From positions 62,001-126,000 of the forward strand of contig NZ_PGGO01000007.1 in the NCBI RefSeq assembly GCF_003010955.1: a stretch of 64,000 nt of DNA, given 5' to 3'. This document shows positions 17,466-26,447 of the stretch, piece after piece (within the stretch, counting starts at the first letter, position 1; each line of letters starts with the position of its first letter). The notes under the pieces were generated by a model that was not told the DNA's origin, searched no databases, and saw only the letters and a program-made list of their open reading frames with translations. The position numbers and the translations under genes were made by a program. The stretch is from Phyllobacterium brassicacearum (GTDB taxonomy: Bacteria; Pseudomonadota; Alphaproteobacteria; Rhizobiales; Rhizobiaceae).

Positions 17466-18428
17466 ATGGCCCGTAAGGATATTTTCAGCAGCGTGATGAA
17501 CCCCGCACCGCCAAAAGTGGAGCGCAATGAAGCGTTGTCCTATGTCGTGAACGGCGCTTCGCGTTCGATCAAGAGTTCGTTCGAGGAGCTTGCCAAGGGC
17601 AGCGTCGTCGAGCTTGATCCGGATATCGTCGACAGTTCATTCGTTGCCGACCGGCTCGACCAGGACGATGAGGCGTTCCAGGAGCTGCTGGTGGCGATCC
17701 GGGAGAGGGGGCAGGATTCCCCCGTTCTCGTGCGGCCGCACCCGACAGCTTCGGGGCGTTACCAGATCGTCTTCGGCCACAGGCGTGTCAAAGTCGCCAA
17801 ACACCTGGGACGGCAGGTCCGTGCCGTCGTCAAGCCGCTGGCGGATCAAGACCACGTCATTGCACAGGGCCAGGAAAACGCCGCGCGCTCGAACCTATCG
17901 TTCATCGAGCGGGCGCTGTTTGCCAAGCGGCTCGCCGATCTCGGCTATGACCAGCCGGTCATCAAATCGGCGCTAGCCCTCGACGCGACAACATTCTCCA
18001 AGATGCAGTCCGTCGCTGCGCATATCGAGGAGGCAATCATTCTCGCCATCGGGACGGCCAAGGCGACCGGCCGCGATCGCTGGTGGCAATTGTCGAAGCT
18101 CCTGCAAGTCCCGGGCAATGAGGCCAAGGCGAGGGCATTCGTTGCCTCAGCGGATTTCGCTGCGGAGACTGGCGATGCCCGGTTCAACGCATTGTTCGAC
18201 TTTCTGACCCGTTCGAACCGCCCGGCGAAGACGGCCCGGCCGGCCGCGAAGGCCTGGGCGTCAAAAGACAAGGCAGTGAACGCGAATATCACCGATACGG
18301 GCAGGGCATTCACGTTGGCCTTGAAAGCCAAGAACGCGTCCCGCTTCGGCGCTTACATTACCGAGAATCTCGAAGAGCTTTATCAGGCCTTCAAGGAATC
18401 GGAAGTCGCAAAGAACACAGGAGAGTAA
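17466..18428 (+). CDS. repB: RepB, ParB-type centromere-binding protein
   Basis: 320 residues with the ParB/Spo0J nuclease-like N domain. Visible are PVLVRPHP, the GHRRVKVAKHLG box and ENAARSNLSFIERALFAKRL, which is the arginine-rich ParB motif plus the start of the helix-turn-helix region (residues ~130-190). It binds parS and stimulates RepA ATPase. It starts 82 bases after repA, behind the GGCGGGAGTAG ribosome binding site, and is followed by the antisense-RNA region and repC. Confidence 0.96.
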   Translation: MARKDIFSSVMNPAPPKVERNEALSYVVNGASRSIKSSFEELAKGSVVELDPDIVDSSFVADRLDQDDEAFQELLVAIRERGQDSPVLVRPHPTASGRYQIVFGHRRVKVAKHLGRQVRAVVKPLADQDHVIAQGQENAARSNLSFIERALFAKRLADLGYDQPVIKSALALDATTFSKMQSVAAHIEEAIILAIGTAKATGRDRWWQLSKLLQVPGNEAKARAFVASADFAAETGDARFNALFDFLTRSNRPAKTARPAAKAWASKDKAVNANITDTGRAFTLALKAKNASRFGAYITENLEELYQAFKESEVAKNTGE

Positions 18429-18438
18429 TCCGCAAAAG

Positions 18439-18493
18439 AAAAAAGCCCACCTCAACATCGCTGTCTCGGAAGGCTTCTCTCATATCTCTAGCA
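18439..18493 (-). ncRNA. Antisense countertranscribed RNA (ctRNA/incA) of the repABC module
   Basis: In the 159-base repB-repC gap the minus strand carries a complete small transcription unit. TTGACA (complement of 18523-18528) and GATTCT (complement of 18500-18505) are 17 bases apart, giving a start near 18493. The transcript would end in an AAGCC..GGCTT stem with a T-run (complement of the six A at 18439-18444), giving ~55 nt. repABC ctRNAs are of this size and place and pair with the repC leader to limit repC expression and cause incompatibility. Promoter and terminator are visible; function is by analogy. Confidence 0.82.
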
Positions 18494-18499
18494 AGATCG

Positions 18500-18528
18500 A
18501 GAATCGCATTTCCCCGAATCAGTGTCAA
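18500..18528 (-). promoter_or_regulatory. Promoter of the antisense RNA
   Basis: On the minus strand a perfect TTGACA -35 is followed after 17 bases by GATTCT as -10. The strong -35 and ideal spacing fit the constitutive promoters of repABC ctRNAs. Confidence 0.7.
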
Positions 18529-18587
18529 GACTTTTTGGCGTCGTTTTGGCGAGTGGATTTCTTTTGCCTAATGAGAGGTGAAAGACA

Positions 18588-19889
18588 ATGCAGACGGGAA
18601 ATGCACTCACGACGCCCTTCGGGCGGCGGGCGATGTCGCTTGGCATGCTGGCAACGCAGGCATTGGCGCAGGAGGTCGATCCGGAGGCGTCAATCGACAA
18701 ATGGAAGCTGTTTCGCAGCATTTGCGAGGCGAGGGTGCTGATCGGCGTTTCCGACAGGGCACTCGTCGTCCTTAACGCGCTTCTGACGTTCTATCCGCAG
18801 GCGGAGCTCAACGAGGCAAACGGCCTCGTCGTCTTCCCGTCGAATGCTCAGTTGTCCTTGCGCGCCCATGGCATGGCGCCGGCAACGCTGCGGCGTCATT
18901 TGAGCGCGCTCGTGGAAGCCGGCCTGATCTTCCGCAAGGATAGTCCCAACGGCAAGCGGTATGCCCGCCGGTCGAGGGGAGGGGAGGGCGGCGAGGCTTT
19001 TGGCTTCTCCCTATCTCCGCTTGTAGTGCAGGCGGCCGAAATCGACGCTATGGCTGAGCGCGTGCGCAAAGAGCGGTTGCAGCTCAAGCTGATGAAGGAG
19101 CGCGTGACGCTCTTGCGCCGGGATATCGTCAAGCTGATCGAGCTCGGCTTTGAGGAACTGCCAGAAACTGACTGGAGCGCCCATTACGCGCGGTTTCGCG
19201 CTGTTATCGATGGTATCGCACGCCAGGCAACGATCGACGATCTGGAGCCAGCTGTCGATGGTCTGGAATGCATCCATCTCGAGATATCCAATCTGTTGGA
19301 AAATAAACTGAATTCTCAAAAAACAAGCGCCAAAGAGTCTCATTCTGAGCGCCACAAACAAAATTCAAATACCCAATCCACCACTGAACTTGAACCCAGC
19401 TTTCCAGAAAGCCAAGGGTCAAAGGTCGAGCAAGCCCTGGAGGCCAAATCTGGCGGCAATCCCACAGATGAACCAATAACAACAACACGAACGATAAGCG
19501 CTGTTCTGCAGGATGCCAGCGCTACAAGTCCGGAGACCGTCAAGCCGGTCCCACTTGGCCTTGTTTGCCAGGCGTGTCCGGAAATTGCTGCCTACGCCAA
19601 ACACGGTATTGGCAGTTGGTCCGATCTGATGGCCGCGGCCGTCGTCGTTCGTTCGATGCTCGGTGTCAGTCCGTCAGCCTATGAAGAAGCATGCGATATT
19701 CTCGGGCAGGAGAACGCCGCGATCGTCATGGCGTGTATCCTTGAGAGAGCGCAGCAGATCAATTCCGCCGGCGGCTACCTGCGATCGCTCACCGACAAGG
19801 CGGCGAGGGGAGAGTTTTCGGTATGGCCGATGGTTCTCGCCCAGCTGCGGGCAAATGGTACCCATGTTCGACTGGTAACGAAGCGTTGA
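18588..19889 (+). CDS. repC: RepC, replication initiator
   Basis: 433 residues, within the usual RepC range. The start MQTGNALTTPFGRRAMSLGM and the segments WKLFRSICEARVLIGVSDRAL and LVVFPSNAQLSLRAHGMAPA (a winged-helix region, residues ~60-130) are characteristic of RepC initiators; the C-terminal third carries the conserved LVCQACPEIAAYA segment. The ribosome binding site GAGAGGTG precedes the ATG by 7 bases. RepC starts replication at an origin inside its own gene, and its synthesis is limited by the antisense RNA upstream. Confidence 0.96.
   Translation: MQTGNALTTPFGRRAMSLGMLATQALAQEVDPEASIDKWKLFRSICEARVLIGVSDRALVVLNALLTFYPQAELNEANGLVVFPSNAQLSLRAHGMAPATLRRHLSALVEAGLIFRKDSPNGKRYARRSRGGEGGEAFGFSLSPLVVQAAEIDAMAERVRKERLQLKLMKERVTLLRRDIVKLIELGFEELPETDWSAHYARFRAVIDGIARQATIDDLEPAVDGLECIHLEISNLLENKLNSQKTSAKESHSERHKQNSNTQSTTELEPSFPESQGSKVEQALEAKSGGNPTDEPITTTRTISAVLQDASATSPETVKPVPLGLVCQACPEIAAYAKHGIGSWSDLMAAAVVVRSMLGVSPSAYEEACDILGQENAAIVMACILERAQQINSAGGYLRSLTDKAARGEFSVWPMVLAQLRANGTHVRLVTKR
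19285..19395. other. Probable replication origin (AT-rich stretch inside repC)
   Basis: Within repC, bases ~19285-19395 are clearly richer in A and T than the rest of the gene, with runs such as GAAAATAAACTGAATTCTC and ACAAACAAAATTCAAATA, and encode a low-complexity polar linker (Q, S, N, T, E). In studied repABC replicons the origin has been mapped to an AT-rich region inside repC. The boundaries given here are approximate and rest on composition. Confidence 0.5.
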
Positions 19890-20212
19890 CGATCGCCGGG
19901 AAGCACATCTCTGAGTGCTGCCCGGCGGCGTTGTAATTCTGGCTTCGAATTATGGTTAACAAAGTGTAGCAGAAGGAAATGTGAGTTTAGCTTCGGTATG
20001 GCGGATGCAGCGATTGAAAAACAATCGTTTAGGAAAAATGGGTGCGGGGGTCGGATGACTTTGATGCCGTTACCGGCCGCGTAGTCGGCTTGAGGGGGAA
20101 CTGGCTGGCCCGGTTTAAAAGAGTATTAACAGCTATTGCTGTATCTGGGCACCCGATCAAAGCTTATTGGCGACCAGCACCTAATGTTTCTAAACCTTGT
20201 TGGAGAACCTTG
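19890..20212. other. Gene-free stretch after repC with a strong hairpin
   Basis: At 19894-19927 CGCCGGG-A-AGCAC pairs with GTGCT-G-CCCGGCG around an 8-base loop, with one mismatch. It begins 4 bases after the repC stop and may end the repABC transcript, although no T-run follows. Beyond it, to 20212, the sequence is moderately AT-rich and carries no gene that can be supported. A frame open from 20042 reads into the next gene but has no family-like N-terminal sequence. The likely promoter of the next gene is in this region but no convincing boxes were found. Confidence 0.5.
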
Positions 20213-21172
20213 ATGAAGGTCGCCATCCAACGATTGGGTCTCGCCCTGCTCTTGATAGGTGCAGGCTTCGTCATTGGATGCTCGATCGTCGTGCAAAAAT
20301 CTGCGCAGGCCGTCCAGCTTGGCGACGCAATTCCGCTCTCTATGAATCCTTTTGAGCGATGTGTTGAGCCAAACGCCGATGAGATGGCGTTGTTCTCAGT
20401 TGCCGTCCGAACGCTGGAGGTGGTTCAAGGGCGACTAAACAGCTTGGGCATCGGCGCAATGAAATTTTTGGGGTCAGGCCTTCTTCGAAGGCGCGCCGAA
20501 GACACCGTCAATGTCTGTGGTCCTGAGGGCACATATGATCGGGTCGCACGTCTTGTTTCCGAATACAGAATGCTCGAACCGGGACGACTGACGGAGTACG
20601 ACCTGAATTTGGCGGCCCGGCTCAGTAAACCAGACCCCTATGTCGTGACGGCAATTGCCAATTCGGCATTCAATGATTTGCCACAGCAGTCCGGGATCTT
20701 CGAGAGTGAAGATATTCGACCTTTGGCAAGATCCGTTCTGGCTGGTTTCCGTGAAAGATCGGCTGAATATGCCGAGCTTGCATATAAGCAAATGTCCGCG
20801 AATGACTCTATGGGAACAAGCGCCGCACAAATTGCTGCTGCTGCCGGTCACCCATTGGCGCTGGACCGCATAGAACGGATGATGGCAGACACCTTGTCTG
20901 CAAAGGACAGCATCGTTCCTTGGAAGACCAAGCGCCGCCTCTACGAGTTAGCCCATGCGTTCGCGCTTGTCGGCGAACGCGGCAAGCTGCATCTCGCGCC
21001 GCTCAGGCAATTGATGACCATGAAGGTACAAAGTTGGGCGCCACCATTCGGTATGATCGAAAATCCCCCCAAGCGCATGTGCGATCTTCTGACCTATATT
21101 GTCGGGGCCAGTAGTGCTGACGATCAAGCGTACCCGTACTGTGCCGATGATAAGATCCCTTATGATCAATAG
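20213..21172 (+). CDS. Unrecognised lipoprotein-like protein
   Basis: 319 residues from the ATG at 20213, chosen because GGAGAA lies 5 bases upstream and because it begins with a signal-like sequence (MKVAIQRLGLALLLIGAG, then FVIGCS, a lipobox-like site with cysteine at ~residue 23). The remainder is mostly helical in appearance, with cysteines in FERCVEP, VNVCGPEG and KRMCDLL that could form disulfides in the periplasm, and alanine-rich repeats such as SAAQIAAAAGHPLAL reminiscent of short helical repeats. I do not recognise the family. It stands alone between repC and the DeoR regulator. Confidence 0.65.
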   Translation: MKVAIQRLGLALLLIGAGFVIGCSIVVQKSAQAVQLGDAIPLSMNPFERCVEPNADEMALFSVAVRTLEVVQGRLNSLGIGAMKFLGSGLLRRRAEDTVNVCGPEGTYDRVARLVSEYRMLEPGRLTEYDLNLAARLSKPDPYVVTAIANSAFNDLPQQSGIFESEDIRPLARSVLAGFRERSAEYAELAYKQMSANDSMGTSAAQIAAAAGHPLALDRIERMMADTLSAKDSIVPWKTKRRLYELAHAFALVGERGKLHLAPLRQLMTMKVQSWAPPFGMIENPPKRMCDLLTYIVGASSADDQAYPYCADDKIPYDQ

Positions 21173-21385
21173 GCCGAGGAACATCCGGATGAGATATCTC
21201 CTGGAATCAGGGACCTCCGCGAAGAATCTGGGCGCAGCGAGATCGGTACCCGCCGCCCAGACCACGCTCGCCTGGCCGGGTGAAGCCGCATTGTCATTTG
21301 TGTTTGGCTTGTTATGTTTATCACAAAATTGCAAAACTTGCCGCAGGACATGCGCGGCGTTCAGGTTTTCAATGGAGGGTACTTC

Positions 21386-22120
21386 ATGGTTAGCCGCAAA
21401 GCGAAACGCATCGTCGATCTATCCGGCGCTCTCCTGGAGCGAAGGGTGCTTCATCTTAAGGAAGCAGCATCGCTGCTGAACGTATCGGAGATGACGGTTC
21501 GGCGCGACGTGGCTGAACATCCCGACCAGTTCGGCTATCTCGGCGGTCATATCGTGCCTGCCGCCGATCTCGATGCTGACGTCCCATATGAATTGGCGAG
21601 GGCCGCTGATAGTCATGCCGCCGCAAAGAGGGAAGCGTGTGCACACGCCGCCAAACATATCGGTCCCGGCGATACGATATTCATCGACTGCGGCACCACG
21701 CTGCTCAGTTTGATCGACTACGTTCCTGAGAGTTATTCAATAACAGCGGTATGTTATGCCCTCAACGTGGCCGAGAAGCTGACCCGTCGATCAAATACCA
21801 ATGTTGTCATGCTTGGCGGCCTTTACTATCCGTCTTCGGCGTCGTTCTCCGGTGCATCGGGCCTCGAAACACTGGATCATCTCGGGATCAACACTGCGTT
21901 TATTTCGGCCGCCGGGGTCGATTTGAACCGGGGAGCGAGTTGTGCGCATTTTCACGAGGCGCCGGTAAAGCAGAAGGTGATCTCGCTGGCGCAGAGGAGT
22001 TTTCTTGTGGTTGACAGCAGCAAGATCGGTAAGCTCAAGGCAGCCTTTTTTGCACCAATGGACGCGTTCTCGTCACTCATCACCGAGGAAGGCGAAACGG
22101 ATATCGCTCATGCCGGCTGA
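21386..22120 (+). CDS. DeoR-family transcriptional regulator
   Basis: 244 residues from the ATG at 21386, behind the ribosome binding site GGAGGG. The N terminus holds the DeoR helix-turn-helix (HLKEAASLLNVSEMTVRRDV, residues ~25-45). The C-terminal ligand domain has the family marks DTIFIDCGTT, VVMLGG and VDSSKIG. Such regulators respond to sugar phosphates and usually repress adjacent sugar-uptake genes. Here the likely target is the RbsD/FucU and CUT1 ABC genes downstream, 388 bases away. An upstream extension from 21314 lacks a ribosome binding site. Confidence 0.9.
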   Translation: MVSRKAKRIVDLSGALLERRVLHLKEAASLLNVSEMTVRRDVAEHPDQFGYLGGHIVPAADLDADVPYELARAADSHAAAKREACAHAAKHIGPGDTIFIDCGTTLLSLIDYVPESYSITAVCYALNVAEKLTRRSNTNVVMLGGLYYPSSASFSGASGLETLDHLGINTAFISAAGVDLNRGASCAHFHEAPVKQKVISLAQRSFLVVDSSKIGKLKAAFFAPMDAFSSLITEEGETDIAHAG

Positions 22121-22508
22121 CGTGTCACGGGTATAATGCAGGGACAACTGGACGGCTACTTGACCGTGAACAGTTTTGATGGAAACATAACAAAAGTACG
22201 GGAGAAATGTTACAAAACTCACTGATCTGGTGGATGTGCCGCTGGTGTGGCCAGCACCGGACCAGGTTGGGAGACATATTGCGAAGATACTTGCCGCGCA
22301 CAACGATGTGGATGCACTGTGGCACTTCGGAATAGATGAACGTTTGACCCACCGGTGATGGCCGGTCGGCGGAAATCTGGAATGGGCTTTTGTCGATTAT
22401 GCAGATCGACCGGCAGGCCAACGCGCACTGGTTCTGTGTCGAGGCAGATTATTTGAAACATTCCTCAGCATGGTTTGCCAGGGAATGACCTATCAGCGGA
22501 GGACTTCC
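22121..22508. other. Gene-free stretch with a possible degenerate coding remnant
   Basis: No intact gene is supported here. One plus-strand frame at about 22220-22350 reads coding-like sequence (LVDVPLVWPAPDQ, then HIAKILAAHNDVDALWHFG) before a stop, and the same frame resumes up to the RbsD/FucU start. This could be a remnant of a sugar-binding protein or LacI-type regulator, but no family could be assigned. The stretch must also contain the promoter and operator for the sugar operon; a TGGAAACATAACA-like AT-rich piece near 22180 is the only candidate seen. Confidence 0.3.
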
Positions 22509-22964
22509 ATGCTCAAGAATATCGACCCGGCTCTGAATGCGAATGTGTTGCATGCGCTGCGATCCATGGGACATGGCGATACCCTGGTCGTTTCGGACAC
22601 CAATTTCCCTTCCGATGCAATCGCGCGGCAGACGCGGCTCGGCAAGCTTTTGCGGATCGACAATGTTTCGGCTGCGCGCGCAATCAAGGCCATCCTGTCG
22701 GTGATGCCACTGGACACACCGTTGCAACCGTCAGCAGGACGCATGGAAATCATGGGAGCACCAAATGAGATCCCACCGGTACAGCGGGAAGTCCAAGTGG
22801 AAATCGATGCGGCCGAGGGGAAATCCGCGACAATGTATGGCATCGAGCGTTTCGCCTTCTATGAGGAAGCCAAAAAGGCCTATTGTGTGATCACCACAGG
22901 CGAGACCCGCTTCTACGGTTGCTTCCTGTTCACCAAAGGGGTGATACCGCCGGAAACGGTCTGA
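22509..22964 (+). CDS. RbsD/FucU-family sugar mutarotase or pyranase
   Basis: 151 residues from the ATG at 22509, behind CGGAGGA. The start MLKNIDPALNANVLHALRSMGHGDTLVV is characteristic of the RbsD/FucU family, as is the conserved His in MGHGD and the C-terminal FYGCFLFTKGVIPP. FucU interconverts anomers of fucose and RbsD those of ribose; the length fits FucU better. It opens the sugar-transport operon, so its substrate is probably the imported sugar. The exact sugar cannot be read. Confidence 0.88.
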   Translation: MLKNIDPALNANVLHALRSMGHGDTLVVSDTNFPSDAIARQTRLGKLLRIDNVSAARAIKAILSVMPLDTPLQPSAGRMEIMGAPNEIPPVQREVQVEIDAAEGKSATMYGIERFAFYEEAKKAYCVITTGETRFYGCFLFTKGVIPPETV

Positions 22965-22978
22965 AGGCGAGGTGTGGC

Positions 22979-23854
22979 ATGACCCGTAACGACCCGATCA
23001 AGCATGTCTTCATTTGGCCCGCCCTGCTGATCGTGCTGGTCATCTCTATCTTTCCGCTGATCTATTCTTTGACCACGAGCTTCATGAGCCTGCGCCTCGT
23101 GCCACCGATCCCGCCGCGCTTCGTGGGCTTCGGCAACTACGCCGAGCTCTTGCAGAATCCGCGCTTCTGGCATGTTGCCTGGACTACATCGGTGATCGCC
23201 TTTATTGCGGTCGCCTTGCAGTATGTCATCGGCTTCGCAGTGGCATTGGCGCTCAACGCCAGAGTTCCCGGTGAAGGCATCTTTCGTGTCGGTTTTCTGT
23301 TGCCGATGCTCGTGGCGCCGGTTGCCGTAGCATTGATCGCGCGTCAGATTCTCAATCCGACGATGGGTCCACTCAACGAATTCATGACCGTCCTCGGTTT
23401 CTCGAACCTTCCGTTCCTTACGCAGACCAAATGGGCCATCGGCGCGATCATCTCGGTCGAGGTGTGGCAGTGGACGCCCTTCGTCATCCTGATGCTTCTG
23501 GCGGGATTGCAGACGCTCCCGGACGATGTCTACGAGGCGGCGGCCCTTGAGAATGCCAGTCCGTGGCAGCAATTCTGGGGCATTACGTTTCCCATGATGC
23601 TGCCAATTTCGGTTGCGGTCGTCTTCATCCGGCTGATCGAGAGCTACAAGATCATGGATACGGTCTTTGTCATGACGGGCGGGGGCCCCGGCATTTCCAC
23701 GGAAACATTGACGCTCTTCGCCTATCAAGAGGGATTCAAGAAGTTCAATCTTGGCTACACCTCGGCGCTGTCCTTCCTGTTCCTCATCTTCATTACCATC
23801 ATCGGCGTCGTTTATCTTGCCATCCTGAAGCCCTATCTGGAGAAGCACAAATGA
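22979..23854 (+). CDS. CUT1 sugar ABC transporter permease (MalF/UgpA type)
   Basis: 291 residues, six membrane spans, starting at the ATG at 22979 that follows GCGAGGTG. The loop EAAALENASPWQQFWGITFP is the EAA motif of this permease family. The C terminus contains VMTGGGPG, a mark of MalF/UgpA-like subunits. Its stop overlaps the next permease start (ATGA). It forms the inner-membrane channel with that partner. Confidence 0.92.
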   Translation: MTRNDPIKHVFIWPALLIVLVISIFPLIYSLTTSFMSLRLVPPIPPRFVGFGNYAELLQNPRFWHVAWTTSVIAFIAVALQYVIGFAVALALNARVPGEGIFRVGFLLPMLVAPVAVALIARQILNPTMGPLNEFMTVLGFSNLPFLTQTKWAIGAIISVEVWQWTPFVILMLLAGLQTLPDDVYEAAALENASPWQQFWGITFPMMLPISVAVVFIRLIESYKIMDTVFVMTGGGPGISTETLTLFAYQEGFKKFNLGYTSALSFLFLIFITIIGVVYLAILKPYLEKHK

Positions 23855-24879
23855 GCGTGCGCGCACTCAAGGGTAATGGCCGCTGGTGGGCACTCGCAGG
23901 ATGCCTGCTTTGGCTGGCCTTCACTTTTTTCCCGCTCTATTGGGTGGCCATCACGTCGTTCAAATCGCCGCTCGGTGTGGTCGGGGGCCCGACCTTCATT
24001 CCCTTCGTGGATTTTGAACCGAGCCTGTCGGCCTGGAACGAACTTCTTTCGGGGCAGCGTGGCCAGTTCTACAACACATTCATCGCGTCCACGATTGTCG
24101 GTCTGTCTGCATCGCTTCTCGCTACGGCGATCGGATCGATGGCGGCCTATGCGCTGGTGCGCTTTGACTTTGAACTAAAGCTTCTGACTGCGCTCCTGTT
24201 CGTGATCGTCGCTTTTGGCGGCTACTTGATAGGATACAATCTCCTTGGTTTGCGCCAGGGGCCGTCGCTGGTCTATGCGTTCGTTGCTGCGCTGACCCTG
24301 GCCGTCGGGTCCAGCAGAGTACGGCTTCCCGGGCCGGTTTTGGGCAACAGCGACATTGTGTTCTGGTTCGTCAGCCAGCGCATGTTTCCGCCGATCGTCG
24401 CCGCCTTCGCGCTGTTCCTTATGTATACGGAAATCGGCAAGATGGGGTTCAAGCTGGTCGATACGTATATCGGGCTGACCTTTGCTTATGTCGCCTTCTC
24501 GCTGCCGATCGTGATCTGGCTGATGCGCGACTTTTTTGAGGCCCTGCCGGTCGAAGTCGAAGAGGCGGCGATGGTCGACAACGTTCCGACCTGGCGCATT
24601 TTCTTCGGTATCGTGCTGCCCATGTCCAAGCCGGGACTGATTGCGACATTCATGATCACGCTTGCCTTCGTATGGAACGAGTTTCTCTTTGCGCTCTTCC
24701 TCACCAGTTCGAGGTGGCAGACGCTCCCCATTCTTGTCGCCGGACAAAACAGCCAGCGGGGCGATGAATGGTGGGCAATATCGGCAGCCGCTCTGGTTGC
24801 AATCATACCCATGGTCATCATGGCGGGCATTTTGAGCAGGCTGATGCGGTCAGGTCTGCTTTTGGGTGCGATCAAGTGA
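23851..24879 (+). CDS. CUT1 sugar ABC transporter permease (MalG/UgpE type) with an insertion
   Basis: 342 residues from the ATG overlapping the previous stop; MalG-type permeases are usually ~270-290 residues. The extra length lies between the early spans, at about residues 110-165 (LLTALLFVIVAFGGYLIGYN and then LGLRQGPSLVYAFVAALTL), and may add a hydrophobic hairpin. The EAA loop is EEAAMVDNVPTWRIFFGIVLP and the C terminus has the usual LPILVAGQ region. The frame could be extended back to 23563, but that part is a shadow of the preceding gene. Confidence 0.9.
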   Translation: MSVRALKGNGRWWALAGCLLWLAFTFFPLYWVAITSFKSPLGVVGGPTFIPFVDFEPSLSAWNELLSGQRGQFYNTFIASTIVGLSASLLATAIGSMAAYALVRFDFELKLLTALLFVIVAFGGYLIGYNLLGLRQGPSLVYAFVAALTLAVGSSRVRLPGPVLGNSDIVFWFVSQRMFPPIVAAFALFLMYTEIGKMGFKLVDTYIGLTFAYVAFSLPIVIWLMRDFFEALPVEVEEAAMVDNVPTWRIFFGIVLPMSKPGLIATFMITLAFVWNEFLFALFLTSSRWQTLPILVAGQNSQRGDEWWAISAAALVAIIPMVIMAGILSRLMRSGLLLGAIK

Positions 24880-24921
24880 CCGTCCATCCACATTTCGTCA
24901 TTTTATCCAGGGAGGAAACAC

Positions 24922-26376
24922 ATGAGGAAATTTCTATTAGGCTCAACGGCCGTGGCATTGTTCGCGATGTCCGGCGCCACGTCGGCTTTGGCATGCGACC
25001 CGGACTACACGGGTGTGACTTTGTCGGCCACGACCCAAACCGGCCCCTATATCGCCTCGGCGCTGCAGCTTGCCGCCAAGGGTTGGGAACAGAAGACCTG
25101 CGGCAAGGTCAATGTGGTGGAGTTCCCCTGGTCTGAACTCTATCCAAAGATCGTCACGTCGCTGACATCGGGTGAGGACACTTTCGACGTCATCGCCTTT
25201 GCGCCGGCCTGGGCACCGGATTTCACCGACTATCTATCGGAAATGCCGACGGCGATGCAGTCGGGGGCTGACTGGGAAGACATAGCACCTGTCTATCGGG
25301 AATCGCTGATGGTCTGGAATGGCAAGGTCCTGTCGCAGACCATGGACGGTGACGTGCATACCTATACATACCGTATCGATCTCTTCGAAAACCCGGACAA
25401 CCAGAAGGCCTTCAAGGAAAAGTACGGCTATGATCTGGCGCCGGCCAAGACCTGGAAGCAATATCTCGACATCGCCGAGTTCTTCCAGCAACCCGACAAG
25501 GGTGTCTGGGGCACTGCCGAAGCATTCCGCCGCGGCGGCCAGCAGTTCTGGTTCTTCTTCAGCCATGCAGCCCCCTACACCAATCATCCCGATCACAAGG
25601 GCTCCATGTTCTTTGATCCGGACACGATGGATACGCAGATCAACAATCCTGGCTGGGTTCGCGGTCTTGAGGAATATATCCGTTCGTCAAAGCTGGCGCC
25701 GCCCAACGCGCTGAACTTCTCCTTCGGCGAAGTGAATGCGGCCTTTGCCGGCGGCCAGGCAGCCGAGTCGATCGGTTGGGGAGATACTGGTGTGATCGCT
25801 GCGGATCCGAAGCAGTCGAAAGTCTCCGGAAATGTCGGATCGGCCCTGCTGCCCGGCTCTGATGAGATCTGGAACTACAAGACCAAGAAGTGGGACAAGT
25901 TCGACCACGTTGTGGAGTCACCGTTCATGGCGTTTGGCGGCTGGCAGGCCGCAGTTCCAGCTTCTTCCAAGAAGCAGGAAGCTGCGTGGGATTACATCAA
26001 ATATCTCTCAAGCCCCGAAGTCTCCGGCCAGGCCGCGATCACTGGCGGGACGGGTGTGAACCCTTACCGCATCTCGCACACAACCAAAATCGATCTGTGG
26101 TCGAAACTGTTCAGCGAACGCGAGGCGAAGGAGTATCTCGGCGCCCAGAAGGACTCGGTGACGGCAAAGAATGTCGCTCTCGACATGCGTCTGCCGGGCT
26201 ATTTCTCCTATACCGAAATCCTCGAGATCGAGCTTTCCAAGGCGCTTGCAGGCGAAGTCACACCGCAGCAGGCACTCGACAGCGTCGCAGCCCAGTGGAA
26301 CAAGCTGACGGATGAGTTTGGACGCGACAAGCAGCTTGCTGCCTATCGTGCATCCATGGGCCTGCCGCAGAAATAA
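24922..26376 (+). CDS. Family 1 (CUT1) sugar ABC substrate-binding protein
   Basis: 484 residues with a Sec signal peptide ([18 protein letters not shown], cleavage near TSALA, residue ~24) and an SBP family 1 fold: [42 protein letters not shown] and the [12 protein letters not shown] segment. It binds the sugar in the periplasm and delivers it to the two permeases upstream. The ribosome binding site is GGAGGAAAC. A hairpin with a T-run follows it, so it may be made in excess over the ATPase. Confidence 0.92.
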   Translation: MRKFLLGSTAVALFAMSGATSALACDPDYTGVTLSATTQTGPYIASALQLAAKGWEQKTCGKVNVVEFPWSELYPKIVTSLTSGEDTFDVIAFAPAWAPDFTDYLSEMPTAMQSGADWEDIAPVYRESLMVWNGKVLSQTMDGDVHTYTYRIDLFENPDNQKAFKEKYGYDLAPAKTWKQYLDIAEFFQQPDKGVWGTAEAFRRGGQQFWFFFSHAAPYTNHPDHKGSMFFDPDTMDTQINNPGWVRGLEEYIRSSKLAPPNALNFSFGEVNAAFAGGQAAESIGWGDTGVIAADPKQSKVSGNVGSALLPGSDEIWNYKTKKWDKFDHVVESPFMAFGGWQAAVPASSKKQEAAWDYIKYLSSPEVSGQAAITGGTGVNPYRISHTTKIDLWSKLFSEREAKEYLGAQKDSVTAKNVALDMRLPGYFSYTEILEIELSKALAGEVTPQQALDSVAAQWNKLTDEFGRDKQLAAYRASMGLPQK

Positions 26377-26391
26377 GTGGGCGCTATCTTT

Positions 26392-26422
26392 CCCGCCCCG
26401 GACATATACCGGGGCGGGTTTT
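26392..26422 (+). terminator. Hairpin between binding protein and ATPase genes (attenuator-like)
   Basis: CCCGCCCCGG (26392-26401) and CCGGGGCGGG (26409-26418) form a perfect 10-bp GC-rich stem with a 7-base loop, followed by TTTT. Being inside the operon it is more likely a partial terminator or mRNA-stability element that keeps the binding protein abundant than a full stop. Confidence 0.7.
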
Positions 26423-26447
26423 CAACTCTCTTGGAGAAGGACAAAGC

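Noticed and set aside
18439-18493. Whether the repB-repC gap encodes a small protein and not RNA
   Set aside because: No start codon with a ribosome binding site and a reasonable frame was found, while promoter and terminator of an antisense RNA are both present.
22913-23866. 317-codon minus-strand frame across the MalF-type permease gene
   Set aside because: Antisense to a clear membrane permease; the translation is rich in R, H, D and E and matches no family.
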